This document shows positions 23,758 through 35,282 of a DNA stretch of 64,000 bases, in pieces. Made by a program: the position numbers and the translations under genes. A model generated the notes under the pieces. It was not told where the DNA came from. It saw only the letters and a list, made by a program, of their open reading frames with translations, and searched no databases. Within the stretch, counting starts at the first letter, position 1, and every line of letters begins with the position of its first letter. Source of the DNA: Beta vulgaris subsp. vulgaris (lineage: Eukaryota > Streptophyta > Magnoliopsida > Caryophyllales > Amaranthaceae); NCBI RefSeq assembly GCF_026745355.1, contig NC_079206.1, positions 13,624,279 through 13,688,278 of the forward strand, given 5' to 3'.

Positions 23758-23839
23758 AAACTGAAGTGAGTTAAACTGAATTGAATTGAATTGATCCGAA
23801 CTGAACTTAAAATAAGTCCAAAAGAACAGGATCTTATAA

Positions 23840-24116
23840 TCTATCTATCTATCCTAATATATGGTTCCACATGGAGCTCCCTTTTAGCATGTTTTGCATA
23901 ATGTAATCCACATAATATAAAAAAAATCAATTTTACATCATGTAATTCATATAATATAAAGAAAAATACAATTTGTAAGATTTGATCTATTGACTTCAAG
24001 TTTAAATAATAAAGTCTTAATCAATAAATCAAGTAATATTTGGTATTGTTATTCTAAAGTAAGATATTAATAAGTAAAAAATATAAGTACGCATGTGGTC
24101 GGTCCTAAACACTAGT
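23840..24116 (+). mobile_element. short non-autonomous Helitron 1
   Basis: It begins TCTATCTATCTATCC after an A and ends GGTCCTAAACACTAGT before a T. This fits Helitron insertion between A and T with a 5' TC and a 3' CTRR-like end. Internal sequence near 23985-24045 (AAGATTTGATC...GACTTCAAG) recurs near 33180-33240. The 3' hairpin is weak. No Rep/helicase. Confidence 0.6.
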
Positions 24117-24862
24117 TTCAACTTTGAAAAGTTTAAGCACGAATTATCACATTTTTTAAATATTATTAACACATACTTAAAAGTATACATGATCAAAGTA
24201 GTGCGCTGAAAGCTGTAAAATATAAATATTATATAAATTATGGAATGAATGTAGTATTATAGTATATAACATAATACTTATCTAATTACATCAAGTGGCC
24301 TAGTTGGGGTTGGGCTTAAGTGGCCTAGTTGTTTTTTTTTATATATTAAAAAAAATCCCAAATGGCCAAATCCCTTAAAACCTAAGTCGAAACTCTCTAA
24401 GCATTAGCACACAGTCGCCATTAGTTTCCTTCCCTTCGAGCTTCAACCCTTCCAATTTCACTACATAAGTTGTCAAAATCTAACTCCCTAATCTTAAATT
24501 TTATTTTGATTCTCGCACCTAATTCATATCGAAGAATAAAGTAAAAATAACTAGATATTTTGAATTAGATTTAATCTAGTGTTTGAAAATTTCGATTGGA
24601 TTGTTTTAGACTCAAACTCTAATTTGTTTTGATTCAGATTGGAAAATTAAAATTCAAATTTGATTTGGATTAGTTTGGACTAGGCCCAAGTCCAAACCGT
24701 ATACCGAACTTTCACCCTCCCAGTTGGGGGTGGAAGATACATGATACTAGAAAAAGCTGTTTGTAGACTTAACAATGAAAAATTATAAAAATAATTTTTT
24801 TGGCATCGATTAACTGCAAATCGACTAAATATTATTTGTCAATTCATAATACATGCCGAAAA
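24117..24862. other. AT-rich spacer with short direct repeats
   Basis: Two copies of AGTGGCCTAGTTG occur at about 24293 and 24319. A degenerate pairing of GGCCCAAGTCC-type sequences lies near 24690. No gene or clear element. Confidence 0.35.
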
Positions 24863-25367
24863 TCTATACAAATATAATAAAAGACGCTTTTATAAAAGCA
24901 ACGGTGTCACATGACACTTTGCTCAAATTTCTAATACACATGTTTATAATCTCACTTAAAAATATTAATAAAATGTAGTTACTAGGATTCAAACACATGA
25001 CCGTTGAAATGAAATATGAGACTTTAACCACTAATCCACTACAATTTCAATGCTTAATTTTTCAAAGTAAATATAATAAAGTCTTATAATAATATGTAAT
25101 TATAAAGATATATACAAGTTTTTTGAGCCCTAACACTTATATTAAGTAATAACATTCTTTTACCCTAATTCATTGAGATTTTTTTATCCTCAAATTCCTT
25201 ATAAGTTTTTTCTTAAAACAACTTATCATGCAATAACATCTAATTTTCAATTTCGCACTAGACAGAAAATTACGAAAAGTTAATAAAACCAATTATAAAA
25301 TTTATGAATAATAACATATTTGATAATTATAACTGACTCGGAGTATTGTCCGGACCAAAATACTAGT
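24863..25367 (+). mobile_element. short non-autonomous Helitron 2
   Basis: It begins TCTATACAAATATAATAAAAG after an A and ends CCGGACCAAAATACTAGT before a T. A CGGA...TCCG hairpin sits just before the A-rich tail. A minus-strand tRNA-like or SINE-like stretch (TTAGTGGTTAAAG ... GTTTGAATCC) is embedded near 24985-25045. No coding sequence. Confidence 0.65.
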
Positions 25368-26470
25368 TAATGACAATAATATGGTACAAAAACTTTCATC
25401 CATCTTCGACCTGCACACTCGCTCCACCCGCCAGTCACCCTTCTCATTGCCGATTTTCATCATTTATCTGGGCCGAGTGAGTGGATAATCCGCTCCCTAT
25501 ATATAATTTTCACCTCTACAAGTGACTTCATAGATCCATCCTTGACTCCTAAAAAAGATATCAAAAAGAATCAAGGCCTTATATGTGCTTTGGTAAATTT
25601 GAGTTACTTAAGGAATAAGGACCTCTATAAGACTATAATCGATTAATAGCACCGTCACGGAAAAAAAGAAGAACGGACTCCTATATCGCTATTACTAGTT
25701 TGGCCTTGGCCTAGTTCCCTGTCACCCTCTCCTTTCCACTAGATCTAGACAGGCCCAATAATTCTAGCTGTTGGCACATATACTTCTATGGCATTAGGCA
25801 ACTAACATTATGGCCCAATACAATAGTTTCCTAGCCTTAACATCAGATTGAAACACGCACCTTGCAAATTCCAGACAGCAGAATTTCTACATCTCCAACT
25901 CCAAGTATGATAGAGCATTACATACAATATGTAGGCAATGCTTCTTAAACTTGCTGCATTCACTTCTAGAAATCCATTTATGAATTCCTTCTAAGCTCTC
26001 CAATATGGATATTACCAGTCCATTGCTTTGTAAAAGTAGATGACATGACAACTTTAAATATATAATCCTATAAGTAAGATTATTATTATGGTATAAGTAA
26101 AAAATTTCTTCTCTAAAATACGTTACAATAATAGATTTTTTCGTAGAATGTTGCTTGATTCAGTGAACAATAGAGAGTTATGTTGTATTATCAGATATGT
26201 TTCATCGTCATCATGGTTAGATCGAATAAGAAATTGATTTGGTAATTTGTTTGATTGTATTTTGTTTTTTCTTATTACTACCTACTGTAAATTGGCGTGA
26301 CATTCAATTAATGAATTTTATCTTTATTGAAAAGAAAAGATTAAATTAAAATTACGTAGTTTTTTTTATGCAAATGAGAGGAAAACCTCGAGAACAAGAA
26401 GATAGAACAAAAACTAAAACAATTAAAAACAAAGTAGAAACAGAAAGGGGAAACTAGGGGGGTGAAGAGT
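25368..26470. other. intergenic sequence, nothing recognised
   Basis: Mixed AT-rich sequence with no recognised ORF or repeat. It ends where the LINE RNase H relic begins. Confidence 0.35.
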
Positions 26471-26479
26471 GGATAAACC

Positions 26480-27897
26480 ACACCTACAACATCCTCAAAC
26501 AAAATACGATCTAAGTCTAACAGAGGGACTTGAATCAACTCTAACTCATTGTTTTGAGTAGCTCCTTGATTGACTAGTCAATCCGCTGCTATATTGCCTT
26601 CACGATAGCAATGTTTGATCTCTACTGCCAAGTTGGATAAGCTATCATCTGATGATATATGTGGACGATATGGGTACACATACCACCATAAGCTTGTTGG
26701 TGCAAATTCATTTGGATGACTTTGCAAATAAGTCAATGCACACCCAATAGTTAGATACTGAATGTCACGGGAGTCTTAGTCCCTGGGGGTTACCGGTTTT
26801 AATTTGATAAAACCTTGTTAACGTACTTTGTCATAGCTTAATATAATTAAAATACAACGCCTATTAAATAAGATAATCAATGCAATGATTAATCTATTAA
26901 TTATAGCTGAATATTCCCACTTATAACACAAACTTCTAGAAAGATTCTATAACACAAATAAGGATAAACCAGGCTGGACAACTAAAGGACAAACATGAAG
27001 GTGAATACCTCCATGGATTTCGATTCGAATTGGAGATTTGAATAAACTTTGTAACTCAGTACATGCTTTAGTTCTAGACTATTGGCTAACTATAAGCTCA
27101 GAAGGGGGTTGGCTAATCTAGGAAAAGTTACGCTAGTAGAAAGTAATTGCACGCTTGTTGTGTATGTGTTTGTTGTTTTTCTTCTGATGTTCCTTCTTGC
27201 ATTTATATTGCTAAGGCACGCATAACTTCCTTGCTCTATCTTTGGAAGGAAGTGATTCGATAATTTATGATTCAAATCACAACTGTCATTTTCTGACGCC
27301 GTGATAATCACGTCCTTTTGCCCACATTCCTGCATGCCTTTGTGATAAGATTAACTTCCATCCACGTCTTCGTCTTTGGCGTTGCTTGATCTTCAACTGC
27401 TATCTCTTGATTATTCTTAAGAGTTGGGCCGTCCTTTATAAATTGCTGACTGTTGACTTTTTATTGACTATTCATCATGCGCTTCTTGACATAACTGGAC
27501 TTTCATTTTATATGATTATTACACCATTTGGGGCCTGATTCAATGAATCGTAATAAATGCTAACTATGATGCAAAAATGGTAGTAACAAAGCTTCATCAT
27601 TATTTAGTGCCAGCACTCCACAAAGTTGTCCATTTGTACTTGTAGTTTAGCTATCTCCATGCGTTTAACTAGTTCTCAACCATTTTCCAGAGCTTTTACC
27701 TCTGCCATAAACGCATGATATACTCCCAAGTTCATGGAATATGCGTGGTGTAGCTTACCTGTACTGTCTCGAATCACGCCTCCTCCCCCAGCAGACCCAC
27801 TTGTTTTTTTCGAATTGGAATATGTGCCCGTAATACCATAGTTACAAAGAATCAAACTTATTCGTCTTATGAGAAATATTCGAGACATTTTATACAC
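26480..27897 (-). pseudogene. LINE RNase H relic, split by a solo LTR
   Basis: Minus-strand 27820-27600 reads SGSAGGGGVIRDSTGKLHHA, then MAEVKALENGLELVKRMEIA and LQVQMDNFVE. This is the first half of an RNase H domain like those ending plant LINE ORF2. The second half resumes at about 26757-26480 with SNLAVEIKHCYREGNIAADW. The 780-bp solo LTR at 26763-27542 lies between. No RT part is seen upstream, so only the 3' end of the LINE is present. Inactive. Confidence 0.75.
26763..27542 (-). mobile_element. solo LTR
   Basis: Read on the minus strand it starts TGAATCAGGCCCC and ends CTCCCGTGACA. On the plus strand it is flanked by CTGAA (26758-26762) and ATGAA (27543-27547), a 4/5-matching duplication. 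TATA-like minus-strand sites are ATTTATAAAGG near 27440 and CAATATAAATG near 27210. No internal retrotransposon sequence. It interrupts the LINE RNase H relic. Confidence 0.65.
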
Positions 27898-27903
27898 CTC
27901 GTC

Positions 27904-28834
27904 AGCTCTTTTTGAGTATTAACATGCTCATGTTTTAGACAAATAGACAATAGATAGGTAAAAGTATTAACATGTTATTTTAGGAAGCTATAAATACAAT
28001 TTTATTTGTTTTATGGCAAGACATAATTTATGGCATACATTTTTTAGGATTTTAGAGAAAAGTTAGAGAGATAAATTTGTAAATCTTCATTATTTTTAAA
28101 AACTCTACCTTTCTTCAATTAATTCAAGTATTATTTTTTTTTTTACTTTTCTCTTTGTTTCTCTACTATGAAGTTTATTTATTTTTCTCTAGTTTGTTTA
28201 TTTATTTTAATTATGCTTGAGTAGTTCTTTTATATATGGTTAGGTTGAACCATAGTATGAATTAAATCATGATTATTTCTTTGATTCTAAATTAATTGTT
28301 TAATTATTCTTGCTCAATTGATCGTGCATACTCCAATACTAGATTGGGGATAACTAGTATTGTTATGTTTTATTTGTCTTGATTACAACGAGAGTTGAAT
28401 TTTGACGGATTTGAGTATTTCAATTAATGACATGAAATTCTCCATATGAGAGTAGGTAGAATGGATTGTTAGGAAGTTAGAGTGTTGTGTTTAATGTTTT
28501 AATTTGCATGATTCCAAGGGAGTTGTCCTGAGTGCATATTAGGAAAATCATAAATACTTGGGAGAGGTTGATGGTATCTTATAGCGTGTGCTTTTCCTTG
28601 TGAACATTTAATTGATTAGTTTGGGGTATGAATTATTATTGTACGATACTTAATATAGATTCTTTTATTTATATTGATTAGTATACTTGATTCGACCATC
28701 ATTGATATTAATCTTATTTAATTTTACCATATAACAACTTTCTATATGTGGGATCGTCCTGAACTTACCCTACTATATAATAAGGAGATTAGTTAGGTTA
28801 TTTATATTTGTTAGATGCGCGACACGTCTATCAA
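27904..28834 (+). mobile_element. LTR remnant, Tat/Athila-type 3' part
   Basis: A GCTATAAATAC TATA-like box lies near 27988. The sequence ends GTGGGATCGTCC...GATGCGCGACACGTCTATCA near 28750-28834, resembling the end of Tat/Athila-group LTRs, which have a GTGGGATCGACC motif like the element at 35915. No primer site or coding region follows. The 5' limit is uncertain. Confidence 0.45.
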
Positions 28835-28910
28835 GCACCTTTCATATCTTATGAATTACTTATATAATATCTTTTCAATTTGCCTTGCCTTACACCTTCA
28901 TTTCATTAGG

Positions 28911-29953
28911 TAGGGGTGTAAGTGGATTAGATTGGATTGGACTTTGGTAAATCCAAATCAAGTCCAAAATTTATTGAAATTGAGAAATTGAGTACAGATC
29001 CAATCCAAACTTTTTTTGAGTCCAATACGGTGCAATCTAGTTCGAAACTTATTTATTAAGTCCGAATAAAGTCCAATCCTATTATTATATAACTTTTTCA
29101 CTTTCAATTTAGGTTCACAATATTTTCTCATGATTGAATCATTAAAATTTGAAAAATTAGACTCATTACATCCATCTACAAAATCAGTTACATACAAAAT
29201 AGAGATAACAAATACAAAAGGTGACAAAAGGATTAAAGTAATTTTGCCATTTCAACTTTCAGTTCTCACTTTGAACTTTTGACGCCTGGTAAATAAATTT
29301 AGAGTGAGAATGTTTAAAGGTTCAAAATTTCAACAAATATGTTAAATAATATATGTATAATATGCTAAAATATTCTTGGACTGGATTAAACTGATTGGAC
29401 TTTAAAGTGGTGAGTCCAAATACACTCCAAAAATATTTGGACTGAAATATGAGTACGTGTCCAGTCCATACATTTTTCAGTCCAATCCATTCTAATAAGT
29501 ATGAACTAGGTTATATTGGACTCTAAACTTTGGGTTTTTCTATGTTTTACCCTTATGTTTCTTCAATTTTTACGTTATATCTCAACATTTTTAAAATTCC
29601 ACAAGTTACCCTCAAATTTACCTTTTGCAATGCACAATGCCCCTACTGCTAATTATACATCATGAAATTCGTTTACTTTTCATACTTCGGTGTAACTAAT
29701 CTAATTTGTAAATATGTCCTCTAAGGGTTAGACTATGTATAAGTTAAATAATTAGTTCCACTAAATTTTAAAAAATAAACATTTACAAAGTATAAATAGC
29801 GAGTTAGCGAGCGACAGGGTATTGTGCATTAACATATAAGTTTACGGGTAATGTATAAAATTTAAAAAGGTTGAGGTACAACCTATAAATTTAAAAAATA
29901 CAAACGTATAACATAAAAAATCCCTAAATTTTTCACAGTTCACTTACACCCTA
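28911..29953 (+). mobile_element. hAT-like non-autonomous element, TAGGGGTGTAAGTG ends
   Basis: The left end TAGGGGTGTAAGTGGATTAG pairs with the right end, whose reverse complement is TAGGGTGTAAGTGAAC (29953). Inside are many GTCCAATCC/GGATTGGAC units forming hairpins. The 29532-29923 MITE is inserted within it. An 8-bp duplication is not clear. The ORF at 28958-29227 is a by-product of the repeats. Confidence 0.6.
29532..29923. mobile_element. MULE-type MITE inside the hAT-like element
   Basis: Left GGGTTTTTCTATGTTTTACCC pairs with the right end, reversed GGATTTTTTATGTTATACG. The inverted repeats extend about 90 bp. Flanks are CTAAACTTT (29523-29531) and CTAAATTTT (29924-29932), 8/9 matching. 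Non-coding. Confidence 0.75.
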
Positions 29954-31031
29954 ATGAACTAGTCGCATAAGAACGCAATGCGTGCGTCAACAACCTTATG
30001 TAGCTATATATACGAATGATCATGTTTTTTTGCATCTAAAATTATTTTGGCAGTGATGTAAATTATTGAGATTCTTTTGTAGATGTTATTATCTTTTTAA
30101 GTTGAAGGTGGTCGATTTTTAACCGTTCACTACCGTCACTGAAAAATTCAAAAATTTGGTTATTATCTTTAGTATAGTTCTTTAATGATTATAAATCTTA
30201 ATAAACCATATTGTTTGAACTTTGCAAAAACGAATTATTATGGTATCACGATATATCTCTAACTTTTTTGATTGAAGATTCTAATTAATTTTGTGAATTG
30301 ATTGTGTCAATCTATTTTGTCAAGTTATTAATGATGATTGCATGATTACTCATATATGGCAAGTTGCATTATTTCTATTTTTTTATATAAAAAAAACATT
30401 ATTTTTAAATTATTTGAAGGTATTCTAGTCATTTCAAAGGGGGAGACTACACCTCCTCTTTTAACTTATACTACTACCTTCTTTACACGTGATGCGTGCG
30501 TGAATTATTTTGGCGATTGTAATTTCATCTAAATGTAATTTGCAATCATCATCAGCTCTAATCAAATATCATGTGGTGTAAATACAAAATAATAGAGATA
30601 ATGATATCACAACTCGATCAGTAATGAAATCTTGTTTGAAAATTAGAAGAAGGGGGTCCGGGAAAATGAAACTGTACATGGTCCCAAACTCCCAACTGCC
30701 GCATTCCTAAATCCTTTCCTTCAAATTTCTCATTCCCAAATCATAGTAAATGGTAATACTATTACACTATTACCCACCCACTCACCCACGGCCCACCCAC
30801 TCCATGCATCTTAATCTTGTCAACCAAATATTTGCCTTCACTACCAAAATTCTTTATTTTCCAACCCTCCTCAAAAGTTATATCCCATCTAATCTATCTA
30901 ATACCTTTTCTTTTCTTCTTTCACGAGACAATGATGTAACTTTCAAATTTTTATCATCTCACTGTATATATTACAAATTCCAATATCATCAATTTTTTTG
31001 GGACCTATCTTACCTAGGTCGTTGATTATAG
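29954..31031. other. intergenic sequence, nothing recognised
   Basis: AT-rich. A C-rich ACCCACCCACTCACCCAC patch lies at about 30770-30800. No recognisable gene or element. Confidence 0.35.
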
Positions 31032-31040
31032 TAATTAGTA

Positions 31041-31520
31041 GGATATTACCACCTAGACTTTTTACGTTTTTAGAAACTTTCACCTTAATGAATCTTTTTT
31101 ATAAATTTTCACCTACCATTTTCAATTTTATTAAAAACTCCCACCACTTAACGATTTTGTTAAATTCCATTAACAAAACCGTTAAATGGGTCCCTCATAT
31201 ACATTTTGTTAACAAAATCGAACTTGAAATAGTTGCAAGTCTTTCCAAATAGTTATAATTCGTTCCAAACTTACTCCAAAATTGTTGAGATTTTGCACTT
31301 AAATTGATGAAATTGACTTTGATATCAGCGTGAATTAATAATAAAATGCATATATGAGGTCTACTTAACGGTTTTGTTAATGGAATTTAACACAAAATCG
31401 TTAAGTGGTGGGAGTTTTTAATAAAATTGGAAATGGTAAGTGAAAATTTGTAAAAAAAATTCATTAAGGTGGGAGTTTCTAAAAACGTGAAAAATTTAGG
31501 TAGTTTTGAACAAAAAATCC
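31041..31520. mobile_element. MULE-type MITE with perfect 9-bp duplication
   Basis: TAATTAGTA occurs on both sides (31032-31040, 31521-31529). Terminal repeats of about 160 bp carry the shared block TTTTTAGAAACTNNCACCTT and CCACTTAACGATTTTGTTAA. The tips are GGATATTACCACC and, reversed, GGATTTTTTGTTC. The centre is unique AT-rich sequence. No ORF of note. Confidence 0.92.
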
Positions 31521-31529
31521 TAATTAGTA

Positions 31530-31950
31530 TATTGGTATTCCACATAATTCCCTCCTTTTGAGGCTATTGGTGCCATTGCATGTTTTGGGTTTGGGCCCGG
31601 CTAGGTAATTAAGAGAAAATTAATCATTTTTGGAACAAAAAGAGACCCAAGAAGAAAGGGAACAATAAATTTGATATGAGATGGTCTCGCAGATGACAAT
31701 AACTATGGTTAGTTATTGAGATTATTTCTTACACAGTTTAAACTAAGATTTGGTCAAAAAGAACACAAATTTGTTTAAAGATTATATAAGTTGATTTGAT
31801 CAATAATCATAAATAATTAAGTTACATTATAATAAAAATCAACAAGTTTAATTTACATCTTTCAAAAGTTCTTAGTGTAGATTAGCTATATACAATACAC
31901 AATACTTTTTTGTTGTTATGGACATCTAGGGATTTATATTGTTTCTTGAC
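31530..31950. other. AT-rich spacer, nothing recognised
   Basis: No coding or repeat structure was seen between the two MITEs. Confidence 0.35.
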
Positions 31951-31952
31951 TA

Positions 31953-32232
31953 CTCCCTCCTTTTCATATTATAGTGCTTCTTTTCTTTTAAAGCTTCCCA
32001 AAATATAACTCTTGTTCTCTTTTTTGATTCTATACTTTTTCAGGATTTTTCTAGAAAAGTTGTGCCACCATCATTTATTTGCTTATTGAAAATCAACTAA
32101 TGGTTGAATTAACTTTTTCCCCATAAAATTTATTTTCAATACACACACACTCTTTACCTTCCTCTTAGATTTTATTGACCTTAATACCCGTGCAAAAATA
32201 GAATCACGCACTATAATATTGGACGGAGGGAG
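31953..32232. mobile_element. Stowaway-like MITE
   Basis: Ends CTCCCTCCTTTTCATATTATAG and CACTATAATATTGGACGGAGGGAG, TA on both sides (31951-31952, 32233-32234). Non-coding. Confidence 0.85.
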
Positions 32233-32296
32233 TACAAGATTATTGATAACCATTTATATTTTCTAGTACTATCAATACTTCATTCATTTTAAAATA

Positions 32297-32801
32297 CTTC
32301 ATCCGTTTCATTCTATGTGCAACACTTTTCAAATTGCGGACTCCGAATTAATTTTTCCTAGTGTACAATTAGATGAGAAGGGGTATATAATTAGACTAAC
32401 TAATTAATAATACAACAAATACATTATATCAACACTTAGGATCCACCATCACCATCGCTAGCCGCCACCACCCCGCCAACCATCCCACCCACACTACTGC
32501 CACAACCACCCCGCCAACACCACCACCACAACCATCCCGCCACCACCATCAGAACCACCCCGCCACAACCATATTCCATTTCATGAAAAATCACAAAAAA
32601 TAACCAATATCTTCATCTTCTATGTGAGCAAATTTTTAAAAAGAGAAAGCAAATTTGATCTAACCAAATTACAGAACGATCTAACCAAATTACAGATCTA
32701 ATCAAAAATAAATCAAACACGAAGGATAGAGAAAGAAGGAGATCTACAAAGAAGATGCACCCTTAAATAGAAAGTGTTGCAAGTATTATGAACGGAGGAA
32801 G
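32297..32801. mobile_element. Stowaway-like MITE carrying a CCACC-rich repeat
   Basis: Ends CTTCATCCGTTTCATTCTATG and, reversed from the right, CTTCCTCCGTTCATAATAC, with TA on both sides (32295-32296, 32802-32803). The interior (about 32440-32575) is an ACCACCCCGCCAACC-type minisatellite, unusually GC-rich for a Stowaway-like element. Confidence 0.8.
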
Positions 32802-33054
32802 TAAATAATAAGTAACACTTTTATGCTTTTGTAAGAGCATAATAGACAAGGCAAGTGGACAAATAATTAAACTTGAGTAAAAGGTATGATTAGGTAAACT
32901 CGTGCATATTTTTTAAAATTCTTTTTTACTGTTTAACTTGTCTATTATGCTCCTAAAATCGGCAAGAAGATATGTATCAAGAAATTTTTTAAAAATTATA
33001 TTGGAGGAAGTATAATGCAATAGAATATTGAGATAATAAGTTTACTTAACAAGA

Positions 33055-33290
33055 TATATACTAATATATAAAAAAACGTTCATAAACAATGAACGATACC
33101 ATGAAATGCTCTTCCTTACTGTGTTTAACTCCATGCTATCCACACGCAATCAAAAAAAATAGTTGAAAATGCATTGTATAAGATTTGATCATATGACTTC
33201 AAGCTCATATACTAAAAAATCTTAGCTTAACCATTAAACCAAGTAATATTTAATGTTGTAAAATGATAATTCGACGAAAACAGTACAATT
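33055..33290 (+). mobile_element. Helitron-like remnant related to Helitron 1
   Basis: It starts with a TATACTAATATATAAAAAAAC stretch like Helitron 5' ends. It shares the AAGATTTGATC...GACTTCAAG and AACCAAGTAATATTT motifs with 23985-24050. No CTAGT 3' end, so it is truncated or mis-called. Confidence 0.35.
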
Positions 33291-34190
33291 CCATATGCAC
33301 CCACTTAACAGAATGATCCCATCTCATGGATCGTTTAACTTCTCATCTACTATGTTTTTAGCATTTAGATTTTCTTTTCTTTCTTTTGTGCTAAGAGAAG
33401 TTGGAACGACCAGTACATTAATCATGTCAATCATACAAGTAAAGTTATTGGTATGTACGACTTGTTTGGCAGGACTTTACAAATGGAGGTAACATGGAAA
33501 CCTAGCTTCTGAATTAACCAAACACACCACGCACAAGCAAGAAGCTAAGGGGAGAAAAAAAAAACTGAACACAAACAGCTTTATTACTAGCTGCTACCTT
33601 CATATTTTGATGATAGCTTAAAAACAAAACAGTTAGTACTATATATTGGAAAGAAATCTCATGCCATATTGAATTTTCTATCATGTCTTGTATGATCATT
33701 GTCTAACCTGATGTATCATTCATCATCACTACCTTTGCTTTCAAGGGCCCTCTTCTTTCATTTTAGTTGGTCATCCCTGCATGTGTATGTGACATCATGG
33801 CTTCACTGTGGGCTTAAAAGTGCTCTCTTTTCTTTCGAGGTTTTTATATGCTCTACAAAGAAAACAAAATTATCCCTACACTTATTCATTGTTCAGTTTC
33901 TTTACAATCTCCAATTTCAATTTTTTCTATCAAAATATTTAATCGTATTAACAAATTATGTTATGAGAATACACATTGAAGCGAATTCAATACATATCAC
34001 ATGACAATTATATATAACCATCGAACATATAGAAGACACGGGAGAGAGAGGTGAGGGGTTTGGGTTTGTTTTCTTAACCGACAGGGTGGGGTTTCTATTT
34101 TGGGGATTTGCCAATTAAAACCGACAAAGGAAAAATTTCGGGGTTTTTCTTTCCGGCAAATACTACTCAACACGTTGCAAATAACTAAAA
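33291..34190. other. intergenic sequence, nothing recognised
   Basis: Several ORFs of 60-100 codons (e.g. 33699-34004) show no recognisable domain and look like chance. A purine-rich GGGAGAGAGAGG patch lies near 34040. Confidence 0.35.
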
Positions 34191-34194
34191 CTCA

Positions 34195-34195
<1 letters not shown>

Positions 34196-34257
<62 letters not shown>

Positions 34258-34263
34258 ATATAA
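34196..34263. repeat. (AT)n microsatellite
   Basis: About 65 bp of nearly pure TA repeats. It generates spurious I/Y ORFs on both strands. Confidence 0.97.
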
Positions 34264-34439
34264 TAACAATAATTATTTTAATTTTAATAAGAACTTCATA
34301 ATATTTAATAGATAAATAGAAAAGTATGACAAATAAAATCCACACTCCAACCCTAAATAAAATATAAAAATCCGACACATAATTAACTTAATAAATATAA
34401 TTAGTTTTTAATAAACGCTTTTAAAGACAAGTCTGTTAC

Positions 34440-34795
34440 ATGCTACTTATCAAGAAGTGTTACCCTGAAGTGTTACATATCAAAAAGTGTTACCTTGAAG
34501 GGTTGAAATGTTACATATAGAAAAAGTGTTATCTTAAAGTGTTACATGAGTAATGTGTTACCGTCGAATTGTTACCTACGAAAAAGTGTTACCGTCAAAG
34601 TGTTACATATGAAAAAGTGTTACCGTCAAAGTGTTACCGTCAAAGTGTTACATATGAAAAAGTGTTACCGTCAAAGTGTTACCTATCAAAAGTGTTACCT
34701 ATCAAAAGTATTACATATCAATAAATTGTTACTAAAGTGTTACCTATTTATTAATGAAAGTCGAATCTCAAAAAGTGTTACCATATAGTGTTACC
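34440..34795. repeat. AAGTGTTAC minisatellite
   Basis: AAAGTGTTACCGTC and AAGTGTTACATATGAAA units alternate, giving a period near 16 bp and a higher period near 31 bp. The array ends where the caulimovirid movement-protein fragment stops. Confidence 0.85.
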
Positions 34796-35282
34796 TTAGA
34801 TCAATTATGTAGTAGTGCATTTTGTAATTATGAGTTTTAATTTGTAAAAGCAAGGAGGACAAGATATTCTTATCACTTAAAGAGACACTGAAATTTGGAT
34901 AACAATCGAAAGAGACAGGACCCATGCATAAGCTTGACTCTATTGTACCTAATAAGGAAAAAGTCTTTGAATCGTCCATCTCTAAGGGCCACAAGGAAGA
35001 ATTCAATCCTTCTTTTGTAACAGGTTTAAAGCCTAATTGAACTAATCCTATATGGATGTAACGATACCCTTTTTCAACATGTTTTTGCAAGGTTTTTGCT
35101 AAAAATAATTTTATAGTATCAATAGGCTTTGTTAAATGTATATCTCGTTCTTGGGTTTTGATAATATAATATGTTTTACAAATATTATATCTACTCATTT
35201 TATAAATCTGGTCTTTATTGACCTTGGGTATTTCCCAATTGTCAATAATTTGTTCAAGGTTTTCTTTATAGTAAAGGTTTCA
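34791..35282 (-). pseudogene. endogenous caulimovirid movement-protein fragment
   Basis: The minus-strand frame is open from about 35282 to 34791. Translation includes WEIPKVNKDQIYKMSRYN and, further on, KGYRYIHIGLVQLGF and GPVSFDCYPNFSVSL. These resemble the 30K-superfamily movement proteins of plant pararetroviruses (Caulimoviridae), which line plasmodesmatal tubules. An internal ATG is at 35198, but the frame and similarity extend upstream of it. The protein is cut at its C-terminus next to the minisatellite, and no coat, protease or RT follows. It is a degraded integrated copy with no sign of function. Confidence 0.7.

Noticed and set aside
23486..23758. minus-strand 90-codon I/H/Y-rich ORF
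   Set aside because: Translation of the GAT/AAT microsatellite.
33699..34004. 101-codon ORF as a gene
   Set aside because: AT-rich, no domain, no supporting context.
34100..34378. Y/I-rich ORFs on both strands
   Set aside because: Translation of the (AT)n tract.
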